DNA of 64,000 nucleotides from Flavobacterium hungaricum (GCF_015182285.1 NZ_PRDM01000002.1:496001-560000); one strand, 5' to 3'; shown: positions 1-9,508, counted from the first letter of the stretch. Notes: generated by a model from the letters alone, not told the origin. Numbers and translations: made by a program.

Positions 1-2
1 TC

Positions 3-983
3 GCTCGTGAAGTAGAAAGATTGAAAAAAGAAAATATCAACGGAATTGTTCTGGATGTTCGTGATGACGGCGGAGGATCACTTTCTACAGTTGTTGATAT
101 TGCAGGTTTATTTATTGAAGAAGGACCAATTGTTCAGGTTAAATCTGCTGGAAAAAAGAAAGAGGTTTTATACGATAAAGATAAAAAAATCGAATGGGAC
201 GGTCCGCTGGTAATTATGGTAAATAGTTTCTCTGCTTCGGCTTCTGAGATTTTGGCTGCTGCAATTCAGGATTACAAACGTGGTGTTATCATTGGAAGCA
301 AACAGACTTATGGTAAAGGAACCGTGCAAAATGTATTAGACTTAAACCAATTTGTTCGTAATGTAAATTATGGAGATCTTGGAGCCTTAAAAATTACGGG
401 ACAAAAATTCTATAGAATTAACGGTGGTTCAACTCAGTTAGAAGGGGTTCACAGTGATGTTGTGATGCCGGATCGTTATGCTTACCTAAAAATGGGAGAG
501 CGAGATATTGACAACGCAATGCCTTGGGATAAAATTGACCCAGCAGATTACAGCACTTGGAGTTCTAGTGAGAATTTTACTAAAGCAATTATGAATAGTA
601 AAAATAGAATTGCTCAAAATGCTCAATTCAAACTAATTGACGACAATGCGAAATGGATTGATGTTAAGAACAAAGAAAACACATACAGCCTGAATATTCA
701 GAGTTTTAAAGCAACACAAGAACAGGTTGAAAATGAAGGAAAAAAATATAAACCAATTTCGGATTATAAAAACTCTTTGATTTTTAAATCACTGCCTTAT
801 GAAGAAATAGAAATGAGTACCGATGCGACTCTAAAAGAAAAAAGAGAAGCATGGCACCAAGCATTATCTAAAGATGTTTATGTAGAAGAAGCATTAAATG
901 TTTTAGATGATTTACAAACAAAAAGTTTAGTAAAAAGTAGTGTTTCTCCTAAAATGAAAAAGGATAAACTAGTGAGATCTTAA
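3..983 (+). CDS. prc: Carboxy-terminal processing (tail-specific) protease, 3' part
   Basis: The frame is open to the left edge, so the gene starts outside the window; about 326 C-terminal codons are present. The segment begins inside the S41 peptidase domain with VLDVRDDGGG, followed by NSFSASASEIL, which holds the nucleophilic serine, and YGKGTVQ, which holds the catalytic lysine of the Ser/Lys dyad. About 180 residues follow and resemble the C-terminal extension of Prc/Tsp proteases. In this family the enzyme is periplasmic or membrane-attached and degrades envelope proteins from their C-termini. The PDZ domain and signal sequence must lie upstream. A strong terminator follows the stop codon. 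Confidence 0.9.
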   Translation, partial: AREVERLKKENINGIVLDVRDDGGGSLSTVVDIAGLFIEEGPIVQVKSAGKKKEVLYDKDKKIEWDGPLVIMVNSFSASASEILAAAIQDYKRGVIIGSKQTYGKGTVQNVLDLNQFVRNVNYGDLGALKITGQKFYRINGGSTQLEGVHSDVVMPDRYAYLKMGERDIDNAMPWDKIDPADYSTWSSSENFTKAIMNSKNRIAQNAQFKLIDDNAKWIDVKNKENTYSLNIQSFKATQEQVENEGKKYKPISDYKNSLIFKSLPYEEIEMSTDATLKEKREAWHQALSKDVYVEEALNVLDDLQTKSLVKSSVSPKMKKDKLVRS

Positions 984-1008
984 AATTCTAAGGAATTTAA
1001 TTTGTTTA

Positions 1009-1046
1009 AAAACGCTCTGTAAATTTCGATTTACGGGGCGTTTTTT
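1009..1046 (+). terminator. Rho-independent terminator after prc
   Basis: Arms 1009-1024 and 1029-1044 form a 16-bp stem with two G-U pairs, closed by a TTCG tetraloop and followed by a run of six T. It lies 25 bases after the protease stop codon. Confidence 0.85.
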
Positions 1047-1077
1047 CGTATGTTTAATTCTTGTAAAATATAGTATT

Positions 1078-1866
1078 ATGAAAAATTGTATAAAATTGAT
1101 TGTCATTTGTTTAGTGTTGTTTTCTTGTAAAAAACAAGAAGACACACGGAATGAAAGAGTAAAGTCTTATAATGCAAGTTCTGATTTTGTTGAAAATACT
1201 ACCATTGGAGATTCTTTGTATACGGTAACCTACCTTCCAACTTCAACAACCAAACAAATCGTGAAACATCAATATTATACACTATCGTACAACGAAAAGT
1301 TTGAACAAGCAGAATGGGTTGCTTACGAATTGAAAAAAGAATATCTTAAAAATAATAATTATAAAAGGCCTTATTTTATTGAAGATCCAAAGGTGACAAC
1401 GGGTTCTGCAGATTGGCGAAACTATAAAAAATCGGGCTATGATAAAGGGCATCTTTGTCCTGCGGGTGATATGGAATTTAGCAAAGATGCTTATGATGAT
1501 ACTTTTTATACGTCGAATATTGCTCCTCAAAAACATGATTTTAATAGTGGAATCTGGAACAGAATCGAACAAAAAACACGCTATTGGGCAGAAAAATACA
1601 ATGATATTTATGTCGTTACAGGCGGAATTTTAAGCGATTCGGATAAAAAAATAGGGACAGAAAATGTTTCTGTCCCTAAATATTTTTATAAAATTGTTTT
1701 GGCTAAAGAAGGTAAAGAACACAAAGCAATTGCATTTCTTGTTCCCAGCGAAAACAGTGATCAATCGATATATGATTTTGTTGTGCCAATTGAAACTCTG
1801 GAAAAAATGACTGGAATTGATTTCTTTCCGAATCTAAAAAACTTAAAAAGCAGCAAGGACTTTTAA
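1078..1866 (+). CDS. DNA/RNA non-specific endonuclease, lipoprotein (NUC1 family)
   Basis: A 262-residue protein with a short lipoprotein signal (hydrophobic stretch ending LVLFSC, lipid cysteine near residue 17). The family motif YDKGHLCPAGDM carries the general-base histidine at residue 125, in the DRGH-like form DKGH. Downstream, NIAPQ...FNSGIWNRIE supplies the asparagine and glutamate that hold Mg2+ in NucA/Serratia-type nucleases. It is expected to cut DNA and RNA at the cell surface or in the periplasm, possibly for nutrient scavenging. Its last 24 bases overlap the 3' end of the convergent rpe gene. No inhibitor gene is adjacent. Confidence 0.9.
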   Translation: MKNCIKLIVICLVLFSCKKQEDTRNERVKSYNASSDFVENTTIGDSLYTVTYLPTSTTKQIVKHQYYTLSYNEKFEQAEWVAYELKKEYLKNNNYKRPYFIEDPKVTTGSADWRNYKKSGYDKGHLCPAGDMEFSKDAYDDTFYTSNIAPQKHDFNSGIWNRIEQKTRYWAEKYNDIYVVTGGILSDSDKKIGTENVSVPKYFYKIVLAKEGKEHKAIAFLVPSENSDQSIYDFVVPIETLEKMTGIDFFPNLKNLKSSKDF

Positions 1867-2505
1867 GTCGGCAATTGTTTCTATTGGATTTTCGGCTTTA
1901 AAAACGAAACTTCCAGCAACTAAAACATCGGCGCCAGCTTCTACTAATTGTTTTGCATTTTTATTGGTTACACCGCCGTCAATTTCAATAAGAGTTGAAG
2001 CGTTTTTGCGTGTAATCAAAGCTTTTAGTTTTTTTACTTTATCATAAGTGTTTTCAATAAAAGACTGACCGCCAAATCCTGGGTTAACACTCATAATACA
2101 TACTAAATCAATATCATTGATAACGTCTTCTAATAAATCAATATTGGTATGCGGGTTTATTGCTACTCCAGCTTTCATCCTTTCTGCTTTTATAGCTTGG
2201 AGTGTTCGGTGTAGGTGTGTACAAGCTTCGTAATGGACCGTCAGGCCATTTGCGCCTAAATCTGCAAAGGTTTTAATGTATCGGTCTGGATCAACAATCA
2301 TTAAATGTACGTCGATATACTTTTTGGCGTGTTTGGTAATTGCTTCTAAAACGGGCATTCCAAAAGAGATATTTGGAACAAAAACTCCGTCCATAATATC
2401 AATATGAAACCAATCTGCCTGACTAGTATTAATCATCTCGATGTCACGTTGTAAATTGGCAAAATCAGCTGCAAGAACAGAAGGAGCAATAAGTGTATTT
2501 TTCAT
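1843..2505 (-). CDS. rpe: Ribulose-phosphate 3-epimerase
   Basis: A 220-residue protein of normal family length that interconverts ribulose 5-phosphate and xylulose 5-phosphate in the pentose phosphate pathway. Visible TIM-barrel motifs are HIDIMDGVFVPNISFG (metal-binding His/Asp), VHLMI, MSVNPGFGGQSF (flexible phosphate-side loop) and EIDGGV (catalytic/metal Asp). Cytosolic. The ATG at 2505 follows a leader made almost only of A and C with no Shine-Dalgarno sequence, usual for Bacteroidota. The gene ends inside the convergent nuclease gene. Confidence 0.96.
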   Translation of the reverse strand: MKNTLIAPSVLAADFANLQRDIEMINTSQADWFHIDIMDGVFVPNISFGMPVLEAITKHAKKYIDVHLMIVDPDRYIKTFADLGANGLTVHYEACTHLHRTLQAIKAERMKAGVAINPHTNIDLLEDVINDIDLVCIMSVNPGFGGQSFIENTYDKVKKLKALITRKNASTLIEIDGGVTNKNAKQLVEAGADVLVAGSFVFKAENPIETIADLKVLAAF

Positions 2506-2530
2506 TTTGTTGTAGTGTGTTGTTTTTTTA

Positions 2531-2538
2531 CAAAGATA
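2531..2538 (-). promoter_or_regulatory. Putative -7 box of rpe
   Basis: The minus strand reads TATCTTTG, matching the Bacteroidota -7 consensus TAnnTTTG, and would give a leader of roughly 20 bases before the rpe ATG. No clear -33 TTTG is seen, so support is moderate. Confidence 0.4.
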
Positions 2539-2565
2539 AATTTTTTATGCTGAACGGGATAATTT

Positions 2566-2710
2566 AACCGCAGCGTACGCTAAGAATTTACGCAAAGTTC
2601 GCAAAGAAATTTATAAGTGAGATTATTAAGAGTTCAAGTTCTTGAAGCGTTGTGAACTTTGCTGTTTATTAAATGTGTACAAAACTTCGAGAACTTTACG
2701 GTTAAAAACC
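2566..2710. repeat. Degenerate short-period intergenic repeat (cgcaaag type)
   Basis: The 373-base spacer between rpe and the sigma-factor gene holds no open gene. This part consists of decayed copies of a 7-11 base unit, e.g. acgcaaag, ttcgcaaag and gaactttgc, partly on both strands. Similar spacers recur elsewhere in the window (32.7, 50.0 kb). Confidence 0.5.
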
Positions 2711-2734
2711 TTAAGCTAAATGCTAAAAATAAAA

Positions 2735-2757
2735 AACTCCGGTAATCAGCCGGAGTT
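2735..2757 (-). terminator. Terminator downstream of the sigma-factor gene
   Basis: Arms AACTCCGG (2735-2742) and CCGGAGTT (2750-2757) with a 7-base loop. On the minus strand the hairpin is followed by a T-rich run. It lies 120 bases after the sigma gene stop, with another inverted repeat in between. Confidence 0.75.
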
Positions 2758-2819
2758 TCAATCATCAATCAAAAAACGAACAGTCAATCAAACTGTTGTT
2801 TGCGTTAAAAAAGTTTCAT

Positions 2820-2869
2820 GTTTAAAGTTTCAAGTTGCTTTAAGGAACCTGAAACTTTAAACTTGAAAC
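2820..2869. repeat. Inverted repeat of quasi-repeat type
   Basis: A perfect 13-base inverted repeat (2820-2832 with 2850-2862, unit GTTTAAAGTTTCA) overlaps a second one (2827-2836 with 2860-2869). It lies just after the sigma-factor stop codon and could fold in the mRNA 3' end. The motif looks like a degenerate tandem of caagttt/gtttaaa words, not a classic terminator. Confidence 0.6.
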
Positions 2870-2878
2870 AAATATATG

Positions 2879-3742
2879 TTATCCTAAATAAGTTTTAAGG
2901 ATTTTACTTCTAGAAGTGTGTTTCAATCTGCGGATTGCTTTTTCTTTAATCTGACGAACACGCTCGCGAGTTAGGTCGAAAGTCTCACCAATTTCTTCAA
3001 GAGTCATTGGGTGCTGGTCGCCAAGACCAAAATACAAACGCACAACATCTGCCTCTCTTGGAGTTAATGTTTCTAAAGAACGTTCGATTTCTGTACGAAG
3101 AGATTCGTGAATTAATTCTCTATCTGGATTTGGTGATTCGCCAGAACGTAAAACGTCATAAAGGTTCGAATCTTCACCCTCAACAAGAGGTGCATCCATA
3201 GAAAGGTGACGTCCCGAGTTTTTCATAGACTCTTTTACGTCATTAACTGTCATGTCAAGTTCTTTTGCAATTTCCTCAGCAGAAGGCGGACGCTCGTTAG
3301 ACTGCTCCAATAAAGCGTACATTTTGTTGATTTTATTGATAGAACCAATTTTATTTAATGGTAAACGTACAATACGTGATTGTTCAGCCAAAGCTTGAAG
3401 AATCGATTGACGAATCCACCATACCGCGTAAGAAATGAATTTGAAACCACGAGTTTCATCAAAACGCTGTGCTGCTTTAATTAAACCTAAGTTTCCTTCA
3501 TTAATTAAATCTGGAAGAGTTAATCCTTGATTTTGATATTGTTTAGCCACCGATACAACGAAACGTAAGTTGGCTTTTGTAAGTTTTTCTAAAGCTCTTT
3601 GATCACCGGCCTTTATTCTTTGTGCTAATTCTACCTCTTCATCAGCGGTAATTAGGTCAACTTTTCCAATTTCTTGTAGATATTTATCTAACGATGCAGT
3701 TTCACGATTGGTTACCTGCTTGGTGATTTTAAGTTGTCTCAT
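2879..3742 (-). CDS. rpoD: Primary RNA polymerase sigma factor (sigma-70/RpoD type)
   Basis: A 287-residue sigma-70 protein in the short form typical of Bacteroidota primary sigma factors, without a long region 1.1. Region 1.2 begins at [14 protein letters not shown]; region 2 has [13 protein letters not shown] and [20 protein letters not shown]; the -10 binding segment has [10 protein letters not shown]; region 4 ends with the [25 protein letters not shown]. It directs core polymerase to the TTTG/TAnnTTTG promoters seen in this window. The leader just before the ATG is gacaacaac. The gene stands alone between terminators. Confidence 0.95.
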   Translation of the reverse strand: MRQLKITKQVTNRETASLDKYLQEIGKVDLITADEEVELAQRIKAGDQRALEKLTKANLRFVVSVAKQYQNQGLTLPDLINEGNLGLIKAAQRFDETRGFKFISYAVWWIRQSILQALAEQSRIVRLPLNKIGSINKINKMYALLEQSNERPPSAEEIAKELDMTVNDVKESMKNSGRHLSMDAPLVEGEDSNLYDVLRSGESPNPDRELIHESLRTEIERSLETLTPREADVVRLYFGLGDQHPMTLEEIGETFDLTRERVRQIKEKAIRRLKHTSRSKILKTYLG

Positions 3743-3830
3743 GTTGTTGTCTCCCTATTTTTAAAGTGTACAAATGGTTATACGTAAAGAGTGTCGAAAA
3801 AGTTACAATTTGGGACAAATTATTTTAAAA

Positions 3831-3862
3831 AAAATCCAATACTTTTTTGAGTATTGGATTTT
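3831..3862 (-). terminator. Terminator of the TonB/DUF4249 operon
   Basis: Arms 3831-3843 and 3850-3862 (13 bp, AAAATCCAATACT and its complement) with a 6-base loop; on the minus strand a run of seven T follows. It lies 26 bases after the stop of the last operon gene. Confidence 0.85.
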
Positions 3863-3887
3863 ATATGCTTCAATTTATTGGAAATCA

Positions 3888-5600
3888 TTAATTTAAATTA
3901 CTATCAGATACTTCAAAATAATCTCTAATAAATACAGGTTTACCACTTTCTGAAAATCCTTCTAATACTATTTCGAATTTTCCGGATACGTCAGAAGTAT
4001 AAAAACTAAAATTGGAATTTTTTAAGTTTACTTCTGGTTTCCATAATAATTGATGTCTGTAATCGGGAATTCTATCATTCTTGTTTGCTGCGTAATCTGG
4101 CTGATAATACATTTTTTTGTTCTCAGGTCTCAGAATACTTGGCTTTGCTATAAAATTGCCTTTTGAAGTTGTTTCAAAGCTTCCATCTTTAGAAGTTAGT
4201 ACGATAAGACCGCTAAATGATTTTGATCCATAGTAATACATGCCTCTCACAACATTTATCTTTTCAACTTTTCTAGGGTCGTAAGCAAATAATTCATTTA
4301 AATCTTCAATTACAAAACCATCTATTACAACCAAAACAGGAAGACTTGATTCATAATTTGGATCATAATCATAAATATGGATAGAATAACCGTCTTTTGT
4401 TTTAGAATGCTCTACACCTTTTAATATCTCTGTAAAAGTTTCGGACATTGTCTTGAATCTGGTATAATCATCTAAAATAAATTCTGTTGATAATGAACCA
4501 TAGAAAGGAACACTGTCTTTAGGATTTAAAATACTGTCTTTTTTGATATTGTAATAAGCGTTTTCGATTTGGCTTGAAACCAATCTTTCGGTTATATTGT
4601 TTTTAAATTCTGGAGTAAACTGCGACGCTGCGAATTGCAGATTCGAAAAATCTATAGCAGCTGGTTTGTCCACTTCGATTGTAAAATCCTGTTTGTTTTC
4701 TTCTATAACCTGTATAATAATATTGGCACCCGAATTTGATTTTTCGAGATTAAACATAAATCGTCCGTTGTCATCTGTTTTGGTGAATTTTAACTCTGGA
4801 TTCTTATCAATAATTGAAAAGGCAACTTTTTTATTTTTAACATCAGAAGCATGTGAGGTAATTTTTCCAGAGATTAATTCGCCTCGCACTTCAGGCATGT
4901 AGAAATTAGTGTTTTTAATTTCTGAATTTCCTTCTGTTTTAGGTTTGAAACCAGTTTTGTTTTGAGATAAAAAGCCGTCTGTTTTTCGAACGGAAATCAT
5001 GTATTTTCCGTTAAAAATATCTTCAGACTGCTGTTTTACTCCCAAAGTTACCTGCTGTCTGGTTTGGTAGTGCTTCGTTTTTAAATCAAAAGAAATATTT
5101 GGATCTGCAGTAGTTTGATCTACAGTAAATTCTTTTTGAATCATTGGGTAATTTGGTGATTCTTTATAAGGATTTACAATATAGAGGTCTGCGCTAAAAA
5201 AAGATTCAATGCCTTTATTCAGCATCCAATTTGTGTATCCGATCAATTTATAGCTCCCAGTTTCTAATGTGGTAGGAAGAAAGAAGTCGCCATTTCCGAC
5301 ACCATTCTGCAGAAATATTTTATGGGTAAAAACACTTTTTTTATTGCTGTCTATTAGCTGTAGGTAAGCAACTTTGCTATTGGTTTTCGTACTGTTTGTT
5401 ATTTTATCTATGCAGAATATTTTATACAGTATTGTTTCTCCAATTAAATACGAATTAGAATTGGTGCTCACATAAATTGACTCATTTAGTTTCTGGTCAA
5501 TTTGGTTTAGTTCTCCTAATGAATTGCTTTTTTGTGCTATTGAAATTTGCCCAAAAATAATCATTAAAGCTATGGCAAGGGGTTTGATTAGTCTATCCAA
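3888..5600 (-). CDS. Secreted MG2-like protein with TonB-receptor plug domain but no barrel
   Basis: A 570-residue protein with a signal peptide (about residues 1-22, ending SIAQ). Residues about 35-145 resemble an MG2 domain of alpha-2-macroglobulin proteins (LIGETILYKIFCID, GSYKLIGYTNW). Residues about 240-320 look like a carboxypeptidase-regulatory beta-sandwich (GELISGKITS, DDNGRFMFNLE). Residues about 415-485 resemble a TonB-receptor plug (VLVVIDGFVIEDLNELFAYD, VEKINVVRGMYYYGSKSFSGLIVL). No beta-barrel follows, so it is probably a periplasmic or surface accessory. It is the last gene of the operon, and its first 13 bases overlap the DUF4249 gene. The precise function is unknown. Confidence 0.75.
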   Translation of the reverse strand: MDRLIKPLAIALMIIFGQISIAQKSNSLGELNQIDQKLNESIYVSTNSNSYLIGETILYKIFCIDKITNSTKTNSKVAYLQLIDSNKKSVFTHKIFLQNGVGNGDFFLPTTLETGSYKLIGYTNWMLNKGIESFFSADLYIVNPYKESPNYPMIQKEFTVDQTTADPNISFDLKTKHYQTRQQVTLGVKQQSEDIFNGKYMISVRKTDGFLSQNKTGFKPKTEGNSEIKNTNFYMPEVRGELISGKITSHASDVKNKKVAFSIIDKNPELKFTKTDDNGRFMFNLEKSNSGANIIIQVIEENKQDFTIEVDKPAAIDFSNLQFAASQFTPEFKNNITERLVSSQIENAYYNIKKDSILNPKDSVPFYGSLSTEFILDDYTRFKTMSETFTEILKGVEHSKTKDGYSIHIYDYDPNYESSLPVLVVIDGFVIEDLNELFAYDPRKVEKINVVRGMYYYGSKSFSGLIVLTSKDGSFETTSKGNFIAKPSILRPENKKMYYQPDYAANKNDRIPDYRHQLLWKPEVNLKNSNFSFYTSDVSGKFEIVLEGFSESGKPVFIRDYFEVSDSNLN

Positions 5601-6769
5601 AATGATGGTTTTATGTTAGATGCATAAGAGTTACAGTCGCCGCATTGAATGTCGTAAAGTATAAAACTTGGTCCATCTGTTGGATAATAAACTTTGGTTC
5701 CGGATTTTAATAATTCTATTGCGGCAGGTTGTGAAAAAGAGTAGAAAATAAACTGATCAGCCTGATCTTCTGGTACTGGAACAGGGCATTCATAAGGATA
5801 TGGCGGGCTAGGTATTCTTGGAAATATATCTGTAAAGTTAAAGAATAAGCGCTTTTCAGAATAAGTGGAAACATTAAAAAATCCAATAACCTTCTCGTTA
5901 GGATTGTCTACAGCTGTTAAATTGCCATAGAAAAAACCTGGCTGGGTTTGGGAAAGAATACTTCCAGAATTTGATATTGACTGTAGTGTTTCATAATAAG
6001 TTTGTGCAGCCAGATTTTGAACATACTGTTTTACCAAAATACTATATCTGTTTCTTATTATGATATCATCGCTGTTTATAAATCTAACAGGGAAATTAGT
6101 TACTTTGTCTTCGCTTAATTTGCTGGTATTTGTAAGCAATAATTCGTTTGAAGATTGAGCTAGGTAACAAACTCTTGCTTCTTTTGTTCGGTCTACAAGC
6201 TGAATTTTATTATTAATAATAACGGCTTCTTTGTAATACCATAATGGCGCAATAACTTTGTAAGTTTCATCATATTCGTATCTGTAATATTTTGAAGAGT
6301 TAGTCGGGTCCGTGCTATTCACTGTAATTTCAACACCTAGATTGCCGTTTTTAGTAACAGCGTGCGCCTCCAAATTGTCAATTTGAGTTTCTTGAGGCAT
6401 TTTTTCAGTTGTTGAAATATAAGTTTTGCCTTCTTTGGTTAAAATGTGCAGTTGATAATCTCTTCCTGTCACAGCCTGAAATTGACTAGTGGATAAGTAT
6501 TGATTGTTGTCTTCTTTATAATCATATCGATTGCCTTGATTATCTGTTACATAGACAATAGCTCCTTTTTCAAATTTTGGTGTACTTTCTTCTAGAGTAT
6601 AGGTTCTAGAAATTTTAATTGTTTGGTATTTGTATTGATTAGTTAACGTTGCTTCGACAACAATTAAGTCTTCAAATTCATTAGCTTGATATGAATATGG
6701 AGTGGTACATCCAAAAATAGATGTCAATAATAGCGTGAGAAGAACTCTAAAAAGCATGATTTTTTTCAT
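5588..6769 (-). CDS. DUF4249 family outer-membrane lipoprotein
   Basis: A 393-residue protein with a lipoprotein signal (LLTSIFGCTTPYSYQ, lipid cysteine near residue 21). The following segment (LIVVEATLTNQYKYQTIKISRTY, KGAIVYVTDNQGNRYDY) is typical of DUF4249 proteins, which in Bacteroidota sit next to TonB-dependent receptors with N-terminal STN/CarboxypepD domains. The end carries several cysteines (YECPVP, IQCGDCNSY). It starts 6 bases after the receptor stop codon, so the two are almost surely co-transcribed. The likely role is as surface partner of that receptor; no ligand can be named from sequence. Confidence 0.85.
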   Translation of the reverse strand: MKKIMLFRVLLTLLLTSIFGCTTPYSYQANEFEDLIVVEATLTNQYKYQTIKISRTYTLEESTPKFEKGAIVYVTDNQGNRYDYKEDNNQYLSTSQFQAVTGRDYQLHILTKEGKTYISTTEKMPQETQIDNLEAHAVTKNGNLGVEITVNSTDPTNSSKYYRYEYDETYKVIAPLWYYKEAVIINNKIQLVDRTKEARVCYLAQSSNELLLTNTSKLSEDKVTNFPVRFINSDDIIIRNRYSILVKQYVQNLAAQTYYETLQSISNSGSILSQTQPGFFYGNLTAVDNPNEKVIGFFNVSTYSEKRLFFNFTDIFPRIPSPPYPYECPVPVPEDQADQFIFYSFSQPAAIELLKSGTKVYYPTDGPSFILYDIQCGDCNSYASNIKPSFWID

Positions 6770-6775
6770 AACTAT

Positions 6776-9508
6776 TTAAAATTTAAAGTTGTATGTAATA
6801 GTTGGTATCGGCACGGCGAATATAGAAGTCTTATATGCTTTTATTTCGCCATTTTGGGTCACAAAAAAGATCGAATATGGATTGTTTCTTCCCAGTAAAT
6901 TGTAAATTGAGATGTTCCAAAAACTGTGAGCGAGCTTTTTAATTTTGTGATTTCCTTCAATATTTAAACCAACATCAAGTCTGTAATAATCAGGTATTCT
7001 AAATTTATTACGATCACTGTAAAGTGTATATTCTGCCCCATTGTAATAATATTTTCCAATCGGGTAGGTAATGGGTCTTCCTGTCTGGTATACAAAGTTA
7101 GAAGAAAAACTGTAACGCTTTGTAAATTTGTAGTTTAGAACAATACTTACATCGTGAGGTTTGTCAAAATTAGTTGGAAAGTAATCTCCATTATTTACTT
7201 TTTCATCATTAAACTGACTGTCTAATTTTATAAATGAACGAGAGTAAGTATAACCAATCCAGCCATTTAATCTTCCATAAGATTTCTTTAAAAGAAATTC
7301 AATACCATAGGCTTTTCCATCGCCTTGCAATAATTCTGTTTCTAAATCTTGATTTAAGAGAATCTGAGATCCTACTTTGTAATCTAGAATGTTTTTTGAA
7401 GTTTTATAATATCCTTCAATACTGATTTCTAAATCTTTATAATCTAGTTTTTTAAATATGCCCAGCGAGTATTGAATACCGCTTTGAGGCTCCACATTAA
7501 TATCCGATAATTTCCAAGTATCTGTTGGCGATTGCGTCGTATTGTTGGTTAATAAATGAATGTATTGGTAATTCTTATCAAACCCTGCTTTCACAAATAA
7601 ACTTTCGTCAAAAATATAGCGTAAACCTACTCTAGGTTCAAATCCGCTATAAGTTTTAATTACTTCATTATTGTTATAATGCTTTTCTTCTACAACTGTT
7701 GACGGCGTTTTTGGAACTCCATCTTCATAGATTTTTTGATTGGATTCTCCTAATGCTGCATAGATTGAATATCTTGCCCCAACGTCTAATAAAAGTTTTT
7801 CGGTTATTTTATAATTTTCAGAGAAAAACGCTGCCGATTCTAATCCTTTCTCTTGTTCGATTTGAATAGGATCTACCAAAGAATTTGAACCTGGGGTTAG
7901 CTCTCCAGGATTTATTTTGTATAATTTACTTGTAATTCCGTATACAAATTTATGGTTTTGGCCTAATTGACTGTTGAATTTTAAGTGCCCCTGGGTTTCA
8001 TTTATTCTATATTTCATAGTAAATGACTCCGGATTTACAGGACTGTAATTGATGCTGTATTTGTATTCACTATTAGTAAAATTAAGTTCGCTGTTGTTTT
8101 TTTCGTTAAAAGAATGTTTCCATTTTAAAGATATAAGGCGGTTGCTGTATGTAAAAAGAGAATCGGGAGTAATATTGTAATTGTCTTTACTGAAATATCC
8201 AGATCCTTCAATAGAATTGTTTTTATTGATTTTGTGGGTGTATTTTGCATACAAATCGTAAAATGAAGCTTTGCTGTTTTTCAAATTCTCATCATCAATA
8301 GCTTTTAAAATCCAATCTGAATAAGTTGCTCTTCCAGCAACCAATAGACTGGATTTTTCTTTTACAATAGGAATAGAGGCGGTAAGATTACTAGTAACCG
8401 GGCCAATACCTCCTTCTCCTGAAAATTTTTCAGTGTTTCCGTTTTTTGAAACAATATCGAACACAGACGAAAGTCTTCCTCCATATTCTGGCGGAATTCC
8501 TCCTTTGTAGATGTCAACTTTATTAATCGTGTATGGATTTATAGCTGAGAAAAAACCAAAAAGATGCGACGGATTGTAAATCGTTCCGTTGTCTAATAAC
8601 ATTAAGTTTTGATCTTCTTTTCCTCCTCGCACATTAAAGCCAGAAGAACCTTCTCCAGCAGTTTTTATTCCAGGAATTGTTAAAGCAACTTTCAAAATGT
8701 CTCGTTCGCCCAGAACCAGCGGAATGGTTTTTACTCCTTCAGCTTCAATTGTAGTCACTCCAGTAATTGCAGTTCTAACATTTTGACTGTTCTTGCCTTT
8801 TACTACAACTTCGTCCAATTGATTGATTTTTTCGATAATAGTAAAGTCCAAAGTACCATTACTATAAATCATAATTTTTCTAGACGCATTATTATAAAGA
8901 ATTGATTCTACTTCGATAGTACTTAAACCTGTAGGAATTTTTAAACTATAGAATCCCTCAGCATTTGTTACAGCAGTTATGTCCGTATTTTTTACTTTAA
9001 CACGTATATCTGCAAGAGGTTTTTGATTTTTTAGATCGGTGATATGCCCCGATAATGTATAAAAATCGATGTCTGAGTCCACAGCTTCTTTTCCGATAAG
9101 AGCTACAGATGGTAAACTGCCCGGCTGTTTTTTCTGCAATGAATCATATTGCTGAAAAAATACTGGAGCGTTAGAATTTTTTGTAGTCGAAACTTTATCG
9201 TAAATCACACTATTTTTAGTTAGGATGATTTTATTTTTATCGATAAAAAAATTAAGTTCTGTATCGGCAAACACTTTTGATAATACATCTTGAATATTTG
9301 TGTTTTCAAAATTGCCGCTTATTAGAATGTTCTTGTCGATCCATTCATCCTGAAAGTAAAATTTAAAACTTGATGCAGTTTCTATCTTTTTTAAAACTTC
9401 TATTCTATTGATATTGCTGTAATTGATCGTAATAGTGTTTTGTTGGTTTTGTGAATACATTAACTGATTAAAACCACAAAAAAGTAAAAGGAGTGTAAAT
9501 ATTCTCAT
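6776..9508 (-). CDS. TonB-dependent receptor with STN and carboxypeptidase-regulatory domains
   Basis: A 910-residue outer-membrane receptor. The ATG at 9508 is preferred: it puts the signal peptide (MRIFTLLLLFCGF...MYSQ) at the very N-terminus and leaves 20 bases after the upstream gene. A TTG 42 bases further upstream would make an overlap. Residues about 25-95 form an STN domain (INRIEVLKKIETASSFKFYF). Residues about 150-235 form a CarboxypepD_reg-like domain (LSGHITDLKNQKPLADIRVK). The plug (VVVKGKNSQNV, GFNVRGGKEDQNLMLLDNG) and a 22-strand-type barrel follow, ending in aromatic F-K-F. An STN domain can couple to a FecR-type anti-sigma factor, but none is present here. Confidence 0.9.
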   Translation of the reverse strand: MRIFTLLLLFCGFNQLMYSQNQQNTITINYSNINRIEVLKKIETASSFKFYFQDEWIDKNILISGNFENTNIQDVLSKVFADTELNFFIDKNKIILTKNSVIYDKVSTTKNSNAPVFFQQYDSLQKKQPGSLPSVALIGKEAVDSDIDFYTLSGHITDLKNQKPLADIRVKVKNTDITAVTNAEGFYSLKIPTGLSTIEVESILYNNASRKIMIYSNGTLDFTIIEKINQLDEVVVKGKNSQNVRTAITGVTTIEAEGVKTIPLVLGERDILKVALTIPGIKTAGEGSSGFNVRGGKEDQNLMLLDNGTIYNPSHLFGFFSAINPYTINKVDIYKGGIPPEYGGRLSSVFDIVSKNGNTEKFSGEGGIGPVTSNLTASIPIVKEKSSLLVAGRATYSDWILKAIDDENLKNSKASFYDLYAKYTHKINKNNSIEGSGYFSKDNYNITPDSLFTYSNRLISLKWKHSFNEKNNSELNFTNSEYKYSINYSPVNPESFTMKYRINETQGHLKFNSQLGQNHKFVYGITSKLYKINPGELTPGSNSLVDPIQIEQEKGLESAAFFSENYKITEKLLLDVGARYSIYAALGESNQKIYEDGVPKTPSTVVEEKHYNNNEVIKTYSGFEPRVGLRYIFDESLFVKAGFDKNYQYIHLLTNNTTQSPTDTWKLSDINVEPQSGIQYSLGIFKKLDYKDLEISIEGYYKTSKNILDYKVGSQILLNQDLETELLQGDGKAYGIEFLLKKSYGRLNGWIGYTYSRSFIKLDSQFNDEKVNNGDYFPTNFDKPHDVSIVLNYKFTKRYSFSSNFVYQTGRPITYPIGKYYYNGAEYTLYSDRNKFRIPDYYRLDVGLNIEGNHKIKKLAHSFWNISIYNLLGRNNPYSIFFVTQNGEIKAYKTSIFAVPIPTITYNFKF

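Noticed and set aside
4597..4902. Open frame on the strand opposite the MG2-like gene
   Set aside because: It lies wholly inside a well-supported gene, has no signal or motif, and its codons mirror the real gene.
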